A DNA stretch of 64,000 bases from Hyposmocoma kahamanoa (Eukaryota > Arthropoda > Insecta > Lepidoptera > Cosmopterigidae), in contig NW_020653993.1 of the NCBI RefSeq assembly GCF_003589595.1, forward strand, positions 1,520,383 to 1,584,382. Direction: 5' to 3'. The translations under genes and the position numbers were made by a program. The notes under the pieces were generated by a model. That model was not told where the DNA came from and ran no database searches. It saw only the letters and a list, made by a program, of their open reading frames with translations. Below are positions 45,842 through 56,522 of this stretch, piece by piece (positions within the stretch are counted from its first letter, which is position 1; each line of letters opens with the position of its first letter).

Positions 45842-46027
45842 TTAAATTTCAAAGTTTTTTGCCCTGAGTACCTCCCGGTAGTTGCCTCCAAACAGCTGTG
45901 TTTTATGATGTAGGGTTGACAATACAGACTTTTCAAGCAAATCTTTATCATTGAATAACTTGGAAACTATTACACTTAGAGCAAAAAGACTTTCAGCACA
46001 GTTAAGTACATATTTAAGACTCTTCAC
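45842..46027 (-). CDS. Unrecognised 61-codon ORF, possibly a TE-derived exon
   Basis: The frame reads KSLKYVLNCAESLFALSVIV, then SKLFNDKDLLEKSVLSTL and HHKTQLFGGNYREVLRAKNF. Its amino-acid make-up is less AT-driven than chance ORFs here, and it stays open upstream into a segment (gacaaagccgaaaaccgt) shared with 44068-44095. No start codon other than GTG or splice site is proven. It could be a fragment of a transposase or of a host gene. Function is unknown. Confidence 0.3.
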   Translation of the reverse strand: MKSLKYVLNCAESLFALSVIVSKLFNDKDLLEKSVLSTLHHKTQLFGGNYREVLRAKNFEI

Positions 46028-46194
46028 GGTTTTCGGCTTTGTCGGTCGTTCTGTTCCACCCGGTATAGTAAATTAATATAAAAATGCTTACAATTTTGTT
46101 TCTTTTTATCTATTATCTACAATTTAGCCAGTAAGTACTAATAGGTAACTAAAACTTAATTATTATATTTGCGATTGTTACACATATGAAATGA

Positions 46195-46262
46195 AACATT
46201 TTTTTCAAACCAACAACGTTTCGGTACCTTTACAGGTCCCATGGTCATCCCTAAGTCAAAAA
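46195..46262 (+). repeat. Fragment of the cgtttcgg palindrome family
   Basis: gaaatgaaacattttttt, then aaccaacaacgtttcggtac and tttacaggtcccatggtcat match the centre of the palindrome at 56332-56490. A further related piece lies at about 52605-52680. Confidence 0.55.
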
Positions 46263-46396
46263 ACATATAGCTATATGCCATTAAGATCAGAAAAAAATCT
46301 CCACTGCACCTCAGTCTTTGGCTAGGTGGACTACGATGGTCAAAAGTGCAGTCGCGATCTTCAGCAGTGAGGGATTCGAAAAAGTAGTTTCATTTT

Positions 46397-47169
46397 TTTT
46401 TATAACATCAAGTGACGGGACGAACAATTCGTACGCCTGATGGTAAGCAACACGCCTTTCCATAACGTTGCAGTGCCACTCAGAGCTTTAAATCGCAAGG
46501 ATCTCATTGTCATTGCTACGGCGCCCGTTACCCTGGGACATAAGTTGACAAGTCCCATATGCCTGTAATTTCATCAGCACCCTTCAAAACTGGAACGCAG
46601 AGATGCTCACGTAACTGATTGGCGGCAGAAATAGATAGAGTGGCAGTACTTCCCTGGACGAATTCTTTCACAAGAATCTCTACTTCTACTAAACTTAATT
46701 GCTCTCGCGTAATTCAAGCTGCATATTTTCTGGTCGATTTGTCATAAACAGCATGTCATCAAACGATCATCATGTAGTTTAACATATCGTAACACACGAA
46801 TCGAGAAGCTATTGTGAATTATTTGAATTTGTGTTTTTTATCAGTTAACACTATCAAAGAAAAGATATAGGTAAAAAAGGGCGCATGTTTACGTAATGAG
46901 TTGTTTCTCTTTAGGTAAGCAATGTTTGGTAGCAGTAGACCTCCTTGTGAAAGAGTTCATCCAGAAAATTACTGCCAAGGGTGAGGGTGCTGGTGAAATT
47001 ACAGAGACATGGGACTTTTCAACTTGTTTCAAGTTGACGGGCTCAGTGATAATCAAATCTGTGCTCAGATTTAATAGCTCTGAACAGCACTGCAACCTTT
47101 ATGAGGTTGCAGTTATTTAGGTGAGTCACCACCGGGCGCACGACTTGTTTATCAAATTAGTTATGAAAA
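46397..47169 (-). mobile_element. Head-to-head family P foldback unit, copy 2
   Basis: Arm 46397-46690 is family P minus and arm 46928-47169 is family P plus. The spacer 46691-46927, read inverse, matches 24896-25113 block by block: attgcttacctaaaga-aaacaactca, tttttacctatatcttttc, tagtgttaa-tgataaa, gaccagaaaatatgc and gagcaatt-agttta. Gaps and substitutions show that the two units are not recent copies. The ORFs on both strands at 46889-47120 are artefacts. Confidence 0.75.
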
Positions 47170-49709
47170 AATGTTATGAATTTTAAATTGATACTATTAT
47201 TTCATTCATTAGTCGTACGTACGAATAGGGACTTCGCAAACTTTATAATAACTGGTCAGGTAAGTATTACGTCTACATAACTTAATTACTTACTTAACTA
47301 TTTAAATTCCAATTACGCGAAGATGCCTAAATAATAAGCGTTGACAAAATGTTTTTTACACCTGCCATCGTTGGTTGCCTATCAACGTTTTGTTATTAAA
47401 CATTACATGTCTGATTTGGCTAGAGTATACTATGTATGTAAACTGCGATTATGTTTAGATTGTAATTGACGGCATCTGTACTCAATAATGAATTATAGGG
47501 TTACTATGCATCTCTATTCACGGATCAAGCTTAGAGAACGGAATTCCTTTGATGCAGTTTTACGAGTGGCCAGGTCTATTGCGATAGTGATGTGACGTTT
47601 TGGTTTACCGATATCGATGTTATTGTTTGATTGGGTGATTAATTGTATTTTGTATTTGGGCCCGATTTAGAGCGGTGGAGGCGTGGTGGTTTTACTCTTA
47701 TTTACTTATGTTTTAAAGCCTTGTTGTTCTAAATATAACAAGTTGCTGCTCTAAATATAACAAGGGTTGTAAAGGATTATAATAGTATAAAGTACATACT
47801 TTACGTAACATTATGTATAGTTTTGAGTAATTTAGTGTAATTTTAAAATCTTTATCTAAAATCTAAGTGTTTGAGAAATTTGCCAAAAAATATTTATACG
47901 TTGCTAAAATTTATGTTTTTTTTTATTTAATTTATAATGTAATTGTTAATTAAACTTATAATGTAATTTTGGTATTCAATTTATTTTGATTTTGGAATGT
48001 AAATTGACAATTTGTTACAATGTTAAACAACTATAGATGAAATATAATTATTGAAATGATGTTTCTTGTATATGATATTTGTATTTTATATAACTAATAA
48101 TATGATAAGTATTTAAGATAAACTAATAACATTCCAAGTTAACACAAGTAAGAATTTTCGTTGTTAAACAAAACTTACGCAACTGCAGACTTTTCCTTTT
48201 AAATGTAATTTTTATCACGTACTTCTTTAAGAATACAAGATATTTATTCGCGAAAAAATGTAGTTGATTGTGGAATATGATTGGCACTCAACTAAGAATT
48301 AACTGTTAACTAATAACTATTAACATAAAGAACGAATACTTAGAATTCTAGTATAAATTAGACAATTCAAATAATTGTCATCATCGGTCCTTAGAAACTA
48401 CCGCTGGATATAGACTATTGATCACGATCTTGTGCTAATCTCACTCATTTACGACGTGCGAATTTGACGATGTCGTTTACGACCACTTAGCCTCCATTCG
48501 GTTGTTACTGCATTCTATAAGTCAATTTCACACAATTCAGATAGACCTTTATCGATACAATATATTAATAGACAAACGCAAGTGCCATCACTATACGAAA
48601 CCATTCGCACCAGGTGTTCTCAATCTCTGATCCAGAATTCACTTCTAACAAAGCGCTTGTTATAATCTCGTCGTTCCCGGAAAGTGAGATAATCGAACCC
48701 TTAAAATCGGTCGAATCATTATTTTCTGGAATAATAATGAGATACCATTGACGCCTGCCCGGCGGTTAAAAGAAAAAAAAATGCCCGCTCTTGTTACGAA
48801 TACGATAGAAATTCTATCGGTTTGAATCGTATATTTCTTTGTTGTTTTTGAAGAAATATGTTAAGATAACATATTTCGATACGTGAATTATGTCATTTAT
48901 GTCTATATTTTAAGGTTAAGTGTCGAACTCGACGCTTATTTTATATCTCAATTATATGGTTTTGAATATAAAGATATTACTTACGTTTTGTGTTTTATTT
49001 AACGGTGACTTATTTTAATGACTCTTTTTTAGAATTATTTCTGTATAAAAATGTCAGCTCAGTGAGGTCAGGGAATGGTGAAAAATCCTTTTTATGGTTC
49101 TTAAAATAGGTTTTATAGGACCCCAGGGAATGAAGGAGCTCGAGCCGTTGTCGTAAATAACCAAAAAAAACGCTCGTATATTATGAAGAGAATAAATTTG
49201 GGGTTATGTCGCATTACGATGGATGTTTATATGTACATATAGTACTAACACCTATACATACTTATACTAGAGATAATGAGTTTCTAAGAGAAGCAAGGTG
49301 CTTGTACCATTTGACTTTGTTAAGCCCATTTTCTGATAAAATAGGTGAGAAGATGTTTTTGTAAGTGAAGCGTGAAGGATATTTCAAATAATAATATTTT
49401 CATCAACAGATTTCAAAAAAGGACGGGTTCTCAATTCTTCTGTACTATTATGTTGCATTTGCAATATCACCTTCATATTCCTTGTGGAAAATGACTTCAC
49501 GTATTTGCATAGCGCTTTATTAACTAAAGACAAACTGTATACCAGGCAGGCGTAAGCTGAAGTTGACAGGTTGGTTTTGCACTTGGTTAAGCAGCCTGGG
49601 CTTCAAACGACTCTAGTCATATCATTTTGCGTTAAAATTAAATTACATTTAATATGATAGAGTAGTTACAGCTTTTGGCAGCGCAATTGTGTTGCTCGTT
49701 TATTATGTT
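47170..49709. other. Long AT-rich stretch without recognised elements
   Basis: No supported ORF, SINE, LINE or family P or T end in about 2.5 kb, apart from a scrap near 49407 (acagatttcaaaaaaggacg) that resembles a family T end. It is a candidate for ordinary unique intergenic or intronic sequence. Confidence 0.4.
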
Positions 49710-49823
49710 TTAACCGACTTCAAAATAACTACAAGGTTCTTAATTTACTACACGATTTCTCCGACATTTACAAAAAAAACACAATCGAATAGAGAACATC
49801 CTCCTTTTTTCGAAATCGGTTAA
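49710..49823. mobile_element. Short family T derivative
   Basis: aaccgacttcaaaataacta and, at the other end, ctccttttttcgaaatcggt form inverted ends around only about 70 bp. Most of the family T body is deleted, leaving both outer ends of the same type. Confidence 0.6.
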
Positions 49824-50480
49824 AAATAGGTTACTCTTACAATAAACAGTGAATTTAACACCTTATTGAGGTTAACTACGAGATATATACCACTTAAATA
49901 TAATAATATATCTCATTATAATAAATTATAACAATAACCGATTTCCAGGATTAACTTCCTAACGAGACGAATAAGGTTACTTGTTACAATAACGTTAAAA
50001 ATAACAAGATCATTACAGGATTATGTTAACGTTGTTCATGCATCACAATGAGTACTTTTAATCTTAATTTTGGGATTACCTCCGTGTTTCGAAAGGGTTA
50101 AAATAACGAAAATTATTTTCGAATGGTAATTTGAAGTTGGAAGCACGGAATACGCAGAAAAATATCAGATTTTGGTTATCATTTTTCTTTGTGATGTTGG
50201 TATCTTATATATGAAGTTCAAGTAGTATATTATTATTATTTAAAGATGCAAGAAGCATAACCTCAACACGCCATTAGCTCCATCGCGTCACCGCTAGATG
50301 GCATTAGTTGTACTCTGAAACGCGCTATCGTTGTATTAACTTCAATAGTACATATAAGTCAACTTGTATTATGTGTTGTATTGTCATTACTTTCTTTCTA
50401 CTGCTATAGCATTTCTACGACACAAAGGCTATCAAGTCATTGAGATGTTTCGTCCCTTACTTACTGCTACCTTAGGGGAC
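49824..50480. other. Unannotated stretch
   Basis: AT-rich. gtcaccgctagatggcatta near 50286 resembles gccaccgctagatgtcatta near 16250, so a short shared repeat of about 60 bp is present. Confidence 0.35.
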
Positions 50481-50843
50481 GTTCCCATTATGTCATGACG
50501 ACTGATAAATGTGCAGTTTAAAGTGTTGTAACTTGTATATTTAAAAGAAATTGTTCACACATAGAACAACACGATTAACTGTCGTTCACAACTTTTTTGA
50601 CGTTACGACGACAGACTGTCGTGACAATGGCAAAAGCTGGAACGACAGTCGTCAGACGATAAATAAAATGTGAAGACAGATAATCACAGCTACAAACGAT
50701 TTCGTCGTGCAAACGACAAGGTGGCTGCCGTGAACCGATAAATTGTCATCACGATCTAATGGAGCCAGGTAGACACGTCAGTCGTTCAACGACAAAATGA
50801 ACGTCCACGAAAGAGTCACGAGAGATAGTCGTGATATGGGAAC
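50481..50843. mobile_element. MITE-like element rich in gtcgt and acgac motifs
   Basis: gttcccattatgtcatgacg at the left and, inverted, gttcccatatcacgactatc at the right bound 363 bp. Inside, acgacagactgtcgtgac, gtcgtcagacg, gtcgtgcaaacgac and gtcgttcaacgac form many small palindromes. No ORF. No clear duplication. Confidence 0.5.
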
Positions 50844-50941
50844 AGACTAGACATATAATAGGAACATAATAGAAACGCACTCTGAGCTTCGGCACTAAAT
50901 TGCGCTTTTACGCCCGTGAGACGCATCGTTAGCCGCATAAA

Positions 50942-51049
50942 CTATCTACACACAAATCATAAACTCTCTATAATGTGTTCAAAAACCGCAAGTTACGACC
51001 AGCATAAAGATGAACTGTTTTGTTAGAACAAATTTCTTATCTGTGAAAA
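50942..51049 (+). repeat. Repeat shared with 15359-15466
   Basis: It ends tatctgtgaaaat and then continues with other sequence, so it serves as a site without the MITE for comparison with 15467. Confidence 0.6.
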
Positions 51050-51609
51050 TGTTATTATTGCTTCATAATAACATCGAATTCGATGTTATTATTACATTCA
51101 AATTTCGAACATCTCTGAAAAACAAAACAATTTGATTTGACCTCAATTCTAATATCACTCGAGATAAAGTTTTATTCGAAATTAAATTTTGACAAATTTC
51201 ATACGTTACTTGATATCGGACGATATGATAGTTGCGGCCAACTCTAGTTTGTCTATGAATTAAATAAAAACTACGGTTGTGTGACATGCGTGGGAAAAGT
51301 TTTTATTTGCCGCCATTTCGCCAGTCATAACATGCGGTTCCTGATCACATTACAGAGAGCTTATAATATGTGTGTACATAAAGCAGTGTATGTAACTGTA
51401 CATAATTAGGCATTAAAACACTCGTGTGATTTAATGCCTCGTATTTTAATGCCTTCCAGTCACATAAACTACTATTTTGTTTCATATACACCTTGTGCAC
51501 GAAGTCTGCGTCTCAATTCTGTACGCACCCCCTCCGCTAACCACGTTACAAAGTCTATATAACCCAACTAATATTATAAATGGACCTTAACTCAAAATAT
51601 GAGCAACTG
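51050..51609. other. Unannotated stretch
   Basis: cataataacatcgaattcga and gttattatt make a local palindrome near 51063. A minus ORF (51063-51287) has no recognisable motif. Confidence 0.35.
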
Positions 51610-51968
51610 TTTAGAAGTTTGAAATGTGGGTGTACAGAAGAATTTTAAAACATTGGGTACGGATAGAGCATCCAATAAAAGAGTATTGCACATGGTGAAT
51701 AAGAAATTAGAGGTCTTGAGTACTGTAACGCAAAACTAAAAACAAAACACAAAACTACACATAATGCGTAATGATAGATACGACCTACTCTGACTATTTA
51801 TGCAAGATACAGGGAAAGCGACCACCTAGAAGAAGGCTTGCTTCGTGGCTTAAGAATATCCGGACATGGTTAAACCTGAGCACAAGTTCTTTATTCCTTA
51901 CAGCAGTGTCTAAAACACAGATAGCCCTAGGAGATGCCACTTCAAGAAGAAGAAGAAGAATATTATAA
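51610..51968 (+). pseudogene. LINE reverse-transcriptase C-terminus, decayed
   Basis: It starts FEMWVYRRILKHWVRIEHPI and, after several stops, ends with KIQGKRPPRRRLASWLKNIR, then TWLNLSTSSLFLTAV. The EMW-YRR-L---W---, then GKR---RRR-SWLKN-R-W----LF--A pattern is the tail of a widespread insect LINE (possibly RTE-like). A GAA microsatellite at 51943-51959 follows. Confidence 0.75.
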
Positions 51969-52069
51969 ATACGAACGTAACCCAGTCTGTTACGTTTTCA
52001 CGACTAGCTGAACCAATTTTTATGAATTTTGTTGTAGTGATAACTAAATTAGATAGAGAGATTAAGCAG

Positions 52070-52250
52070 CCATCTATTTTTGCCGCCAAGCAGTAGTGTG
52101 AGCATTGTTGCGTTCCGGTTTTGAAGGGTAAGGGTGCTGGTGAAATTACGGCACATGGGACTTGTTAACTTATGTCTCAGGGTAACGGTAGCAGTGGCAG
52201 TTTGTCACCAGGTGTGTGATTTTCTTGTCCCGTCACTTGATATCAAAAAC
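52070..52250 (+). repeat. Family P repeat, partial
   Basis: catctatttttgccgccaag, gttgcgttccggttttgaag, aattacggcacatgggactt and cttgtcccgtcacttgatat. The tatggacaggcgtg region is deleted and the A-run is short. Confidence 0.75.
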
Positions 52251-52489
52251 AATCCTCCATTACGTATATTAAATACTGCGAGATTGCAGCCCTAGCGCAG
52301 AAATGAACACAAAAAGCATAAAAATACAATGTGTTTTGTTTTCGGTTACCCTTACTGAAATGTTTACTGGTGTATATTGTAAATTCAACCTTATCTGCAT
52401 ACACTTTCTCGGACCGCTACAAATCTTTTTAATATTTATTTTTAATCTTATCAGTATTTCCTTTTTTTATTACACACTCTAAATTCAAC

Positions 52490-52548
52490 TGTACTTGGTT
52501 TTGGCGCCTTTTTATGACCCTTATAAAAAGGCGCCGAAACCAAGTACA
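52490..52548. repeat. Near-perfect 26-bp hairpin
   Basis: The arms at 52490-52515 (tgtacttggttttggcgcct, then tttat) and 52523-52548 pair in 25 of 26 positions around the 7-base loop gaccctt. The stem is GC-richer than its surroundings. It could be a tiny TIR remnant or a structured RNA. Confidence 0.88.
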
Positions 52549-53291
52549 AATATTTTGGATTACATTGGATATGATACTAAATTTTCGGATCTAAATTGCT
52601 TATATTTGTTTTTTCAAACAAACCAACGTTTTGGGCTCTCTTTATAGGTCTCATGGCGACGGCTGATTGCCGTCAGCCATTTTAAAATAATTTTGTAATT
52701 ATCATTACCGACTTCAAAAAAAGGAGTAGGTTCTTAACTCGTTTATATTTTTTTTACGGTTACGGCATTTGTGAACCGACTTTGATGATTCTTTTGGTCC
52801 CATTTAAATTTAAGGAAAATATTCCACCTCCATGGATGGCAAAGTAGGGTGATGAATGAATTTTGAGGTCGTTTTTTTAGTACTCTGTACTGAGATTATC
52901 ATTAGTAGAATCATCCTGTATAACATCGTAAAGTAAAAAATGCCACCCATAATAATAAAGCCATATTTTGTGCCATGGTAAGCCATGACAATATTGGGAT
53001 CTCTTCGCCATAACAAAGCATTATAACGTCTTTTATGGTATCATATTCCAACTCACCACCGGGATATAAGGAAGTAGTAAAACCGGAAAACACTAGCCTT
53101 TAATAGCTATAAAAGTCACATCAAAACTTATTTAGTTGTATATCTACTGAATAATAATATTGAATTATACAGACGACAGCGCGTCGCGTTTACAAAGTGA
53201 TGTAGGCAAAAGAGTATGTGAATGAATGATTTTCGGCCCTATAAAGCCGTAACGAAAGATTCTAATAACAACTATAACGACCTCCGAGTTT

Positions 53292-53900
53292 ATTCCCATC
53301 TGATCCCCTACAACTGATCCACCTCAATTTTTAAATCCCAACTAATCCACTCTATATTTTGCAATTCCCAACGGATCCCCTCATTGTATTTGTAAGGTAA
53401 ATACAGTCAATAGAAAAAGAAGTTTTAAAATAGACTTTAAATTTTAATTGTCTCCGTGGCCAGCCGGTTACCATACCCGCCGCGCACAGGTCCCAGGTTC
53501 GATTCCCGGGCCGGGAGAAATATTTGTATGGCCTACATTTATTTCTCTCGTGAGTTTGGGTGTAATTTGTGGTTGTCTATGTGTGTGTCTATGGCACCCG
53601 CGACACAGGGTGCCCTAGTGCTATGTTGAGAGTGTATGTTATTATTATTATTATTAAATATTACTTAAGACTGATTTTTTGCAATATGTCAATATTAATA
53701 ACCTGACACAAAAAAATTTGATGCTTTGTGACAATTATAACATTTGATCACAGTTGCTCAATGAATGAATATTTGATTTTAAAACTTCTTTTCTTGACTG
53801 TATTTACCTTACAAATACAATGAGGGGATCCGTTGGGAGTTGCAAAATATAGAGTGGATTAGTTGGGATTTAAAATTTGAGGTGGAGCAGATGCGAATAA
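53292..53900. mobile_element. Foldback/TIR element, copy 2 (family F)
   Basis: The arms ttattcccatctgatcccct and, inverted, ttattcgcatctgctccacc extend about 150 bp through tcccaactaatccactctat, ccaacggatcccctcattgt and atttgtaaggtaaatacagt. The loop is the same as in copy 1 (actgatttt, atgtcaa-attaat, tcacaaaaaaa), except for the SINE at 53450-53657. Confidence 0.8.
53450..53657 (+). mobile_element. SINE family A inside a palindrome loop
   Basis: tgtctccgtggccagccggt carries a slightly changed A box and aggttcgattcccgggccgg the B box. It ends tgttgagagtgtatg with a TTA microsatellite. Confidence 0.88.
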
Positions 53901-54312
53901 ACTCGGAGGTCGTTATAGTTGTTATTAGAATCTTTTGATTCGGCTTTATAGGGCCGAAAATCATTCATTCTCATACTTTTTTAGGCTTTATTATTATGGG
54001 TGGCATTTTTTACTTTACGATGTTATACAGAATGATTCTACTAATGATAATCTCAGAACCACTTCGCAGGTATCTTGTTTCCAAGAAAAAAATCATCAAA
54101 ATCGGTTCAACCTACTCCTTTTTTTTGAAGTCGGTTTAAAACGCAAGAATTTTACTATAATGACATTTGACAGATTAAGCTACGCTGCGTACAGTCCGCA
54201 GAATACATGAGCTTACTGATGTTGACACTACTATACTACAAAGGTTTAGGTAATTATTTAAATGTAAACTAACCGTAATGAAGTACTTTATGAGGCACTA
54301 GATGGTTACTTT

Positions 54313-54600
54313 TTAACCGACTTCAAAAAAAGGAGGAGGTTAATTCGTATGTTTGTTTTTTTTGTACGTATGTTATGCGATAACCGATTTAGGAACCGAT
54401 TTTGATGATTCTTTTTGGAAAGAGGGTACCCCAGTATTGGTCCCATTTATTATATTCCACCTCCAATGGTGGCAAACTAGGGGATGTATCCGGTTCGCGC
54501 ACTTTCCGGTAACCGTTTTCAATAAAGCATGGCAAATAGTGGTAATTCCACGAACTTTTGAGGTCAGTTTTTTAGTACTCTGTACTGAAATTGGTGTAAA
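54313..54600 (+). mobile_element. Family T element, near complete
   Basis: aaccgacttcaaaaaaagga, ggaaagagggtaccccagta, ccacctccaatggtggcaaa, ttttgaggtcagttttttag and tactctgtactgaaatt are present in order. It begins about 175 bp after the palindrome ends. Confidence 0.8.
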
Positions 54601-54712
54601 ACTATCATTACCTTCTTGAAAATGGTTCTTAATATATTATGATAATATTTGCAGGTAATTTCGACAACATTTCGAATGACCTATTTAAAATAGTACTAAA
54701 TAAGTAATTTAT

Positions 54713-54958
54713 AACCTTACCTATTTCTGCCGCCAAACAGTAGCTTGGCATTACTTGGCAGATATTTCTGTGTTCCGGTTTTGAAAGGTAAATAAGGGTG
54801 ATGGTGAAATTACAGACACATGGGACTTGTCAACTTATAGTGCCCCTCAGATCTTTGCAATTTAAAGCTCTGAATGGCACTGTAACTGTTATGGACAGGC
54901 GTGTAGCTTTAAAATGCACGACTTGTTCGTCCCGTCACTTGATGTAATAAATAAAAAT
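54713..54958 (+). repeat. Family P repeat
   Basis: ccttacctatttctgccgcc, ttacagacacatgggacttg, cagatctttgcaatttaaag, ctgttatggacaggcgtgta and gttcgtcccgtcacttgatg, followed by an A-rich tail. It lies tail to tail with 55398-55586. Confidence 0.78.
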
Positions 54959-55234
54959 TAAAATAAATAAATAAAGACATTAACACATATTGTAAATTTC
55001 CTACAATAAGCAACCTAAAATCTCGTCTTTAAAATGATGACAGTGAATAAAAGTACAACTATAATACGATACGTATGACACTCACTATTAAACCAAGAGA
55101 CAGCTGAAGTTTGTTTACTTGAATTATCTAAACCTTTTTTGCTATAGACTAGTTTACTTTATTTACTTCCATAGTATTATGGTCCCACGCGATTCTCATG
55201 TAGGGTAAAGCGGCAGACATAAAAACCATATTTG

Positions 55235-55394
55235 TGTTGCAAAAACGAGCAATAAAATTCGTTCTGTGTACCGTTTAGGTTCACGGGTTTCTCTCAGAGA
55301 AAAGGAAACTGGTATCAATATTGTGACATCACTGTACATTTACTCAAATATTTTGTATGCCCGTAAAAATATACATAATGTAATTAAGAAATAA
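55235..55394 (+). pseudogene. LINE reverse-transcriptase fragment, about 50 open codons
   Basis: It reads KTSNKIRSVYRLGSRVSLRE, then KETGINIVTSLYIYSNILYA and RKNIHNVIKK before a stop. It is closely related to 13480-13725 on the other strand. It runs directly into the A-rich edge of the inverted family P copy. Confidence 0.8.
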
Positions 55395-55397
55395 GTT

Positions 55398-55586
55398 TTT
55401 TTGACATTACCAAGTGACGGGACGAACAAGTCTTGAGCCTGGTGGTAAGCAACACATCTATGCATAACAGTTGCAGGGACACTCGGACCTTTAAATCACA
55501 AAGATCTTAGGGGCACTACCTGTCACTGCGCCCGTCACCCTGAGACATAAGTTGACAAGTCCCATGTGCCTGTAATTTCACCAGCT
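55398..55586 (-). repeat. Family P repeat (minus), 3' half
   Basis: From the T-run: attaccaagtgacgggacga, gcctggtggtaagcaacaca, gcgcccgtcaccctgagaca and gcctgtaatttcaccagc. It ends where the LINE fragment at 55610 begins. Confidence 0.78.
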
Positions 55587-55609
55587 GAGTGTTTCATATG
55601 CCCTGGAAG

Positions 55610-55885
55610 GGAGTTCAAGTTGCCACGATCGAATTACACGATTTAATTCCGCCTTCCCCTTTCCATCACCGGGGAACTATGCCCTATGTTGTGAATATTC
55701 CAAAGATTCGCACGAAGCGTTACGCTTCCACATTTATATGGCGAACGGCTATGGAGTGGAATTCCCTGCCTGCAGACTTGTTCCCTGAACGTTATAACTT
55801 CGGTCTTTTCAAGGCGAGAGTGAATAAGCATTATTTAGGTGTGCATGCTCCATCGTTGACCTCATCGTCACTTTCCATCAGGTGA
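55610..55885 (+). pseudogene. LINE ORF C-terminus (type W), open to its stop
   Basis: The frame reads VATIELHDLIPPSPFHHRG, VVNIPKIRTKRYASTFIW, RTAMEWNSLPADLFPERYN and FGLFKARVNKHYLGVHAP before TGA. R-AS-F--RTA-EWNSLP---FP-RYN-G-FK-RVN is a hallmark of LINE ORF2 tails in Lepidoptera. The upstream methionine codon is not a real start, since the fragment is truncated. Confidence 0.85.
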
Positions 55886-56288
55886 GATGGAGGTCAAATG
55901 CGCACTTATATTTTATAAAAAAAAAACACTGCGACAGAAGTAGGTGTCGCCAAAGCTTTCAATTCGCGATGGTGTACGGCAAGGTGTAACTCAGTTAAAA
56001 CCAAAACTGAATTTTTAAACAGGTCGTAAATAATTTAAAACGGTCGTTAAAACCTAAAACATGCTCATGTCATTCACTATGGTTTTCTCCATCGTAACAG
56101 AAAGTGATAAGGTAGTAAATTAAATAGTACAAGATTCGAAATTGACTCATAGTATGAGATTTAATACCCGGTGAAATTTTATTCATTTAACGAATAGTTT
56201 GATAATATCAATTAAATGGGTTATCTGGTCGCCTCATGAAGCAAAGTACAAAATTATGTTAGAGAGACTGACACGACATTTATATGCA
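55886..56288. other. Unannotated stretch
   Basis: A-rich start (possible LINE tail), otherwise featureless. Confidence 0.35.
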
Positions 56289-56331
56289 AGAATATATGGT
56301 CGAGTTCTTAGGTTTTCGCGATTGTTACACA

Positions 56332-56490
56332 TAGGAAATGAAATTATTTTTCCGGATTTAAATCGCGTATATTTGTTTTTTCAAACAAACCGACGTTTCG
56401 GGCCCTTTACAGGTCCCATGGTCACGGTTGACTTTGTTTGAAAAAACAAATATACGCGATTTAAATCCGGAAAAATAGTTTCATTTCCTA
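56332..56490. mobile_element. Palindrome with 58-bp arms
   Basis: 56332-56389 (taggaaatgaaattattttt and onward) and 56433-56490 are inverse over 58 bp with at most one or two mismatches. The loop holds ccgacgtttcgggccctttac and ggtcccatggtcacgg. agaatatatggt occurs at 56289-56300 and again at 56490-56501, a possible target duplication for a unit that also includes gcgattgttacaca on the left. Fragments of the family occur at 18510, 46195, 52605 and 61670. Confidence 0.78.
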
Positions 56491-56522
56491 GAATATATGG
56501 TGTTTACCACTTTTATCTACTC

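Larger units (their letters stand above)
52705..54137. mobile_element. Large nested palindrome, about 1.4 kb
   Basis: The left arm (accgacttcaaaaaaaggag at 52708, tgagattatcattagtagaa, catcgtaaagtaaaaaatgc, cccataataataaagcc, then after a 240-bp interruption gattttcggccctataaagc and aataacaactataacgacct) recurs inverted in the right arm, which ends ccttttttttgaagtcggtt at about 54134. The centre is the family F element 53292-53900 with its own inverted arms and a SINE in its loop. No coding sequence. The 91-codon ORF 53935-54210 is an artefact. Confidence 0.78.
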
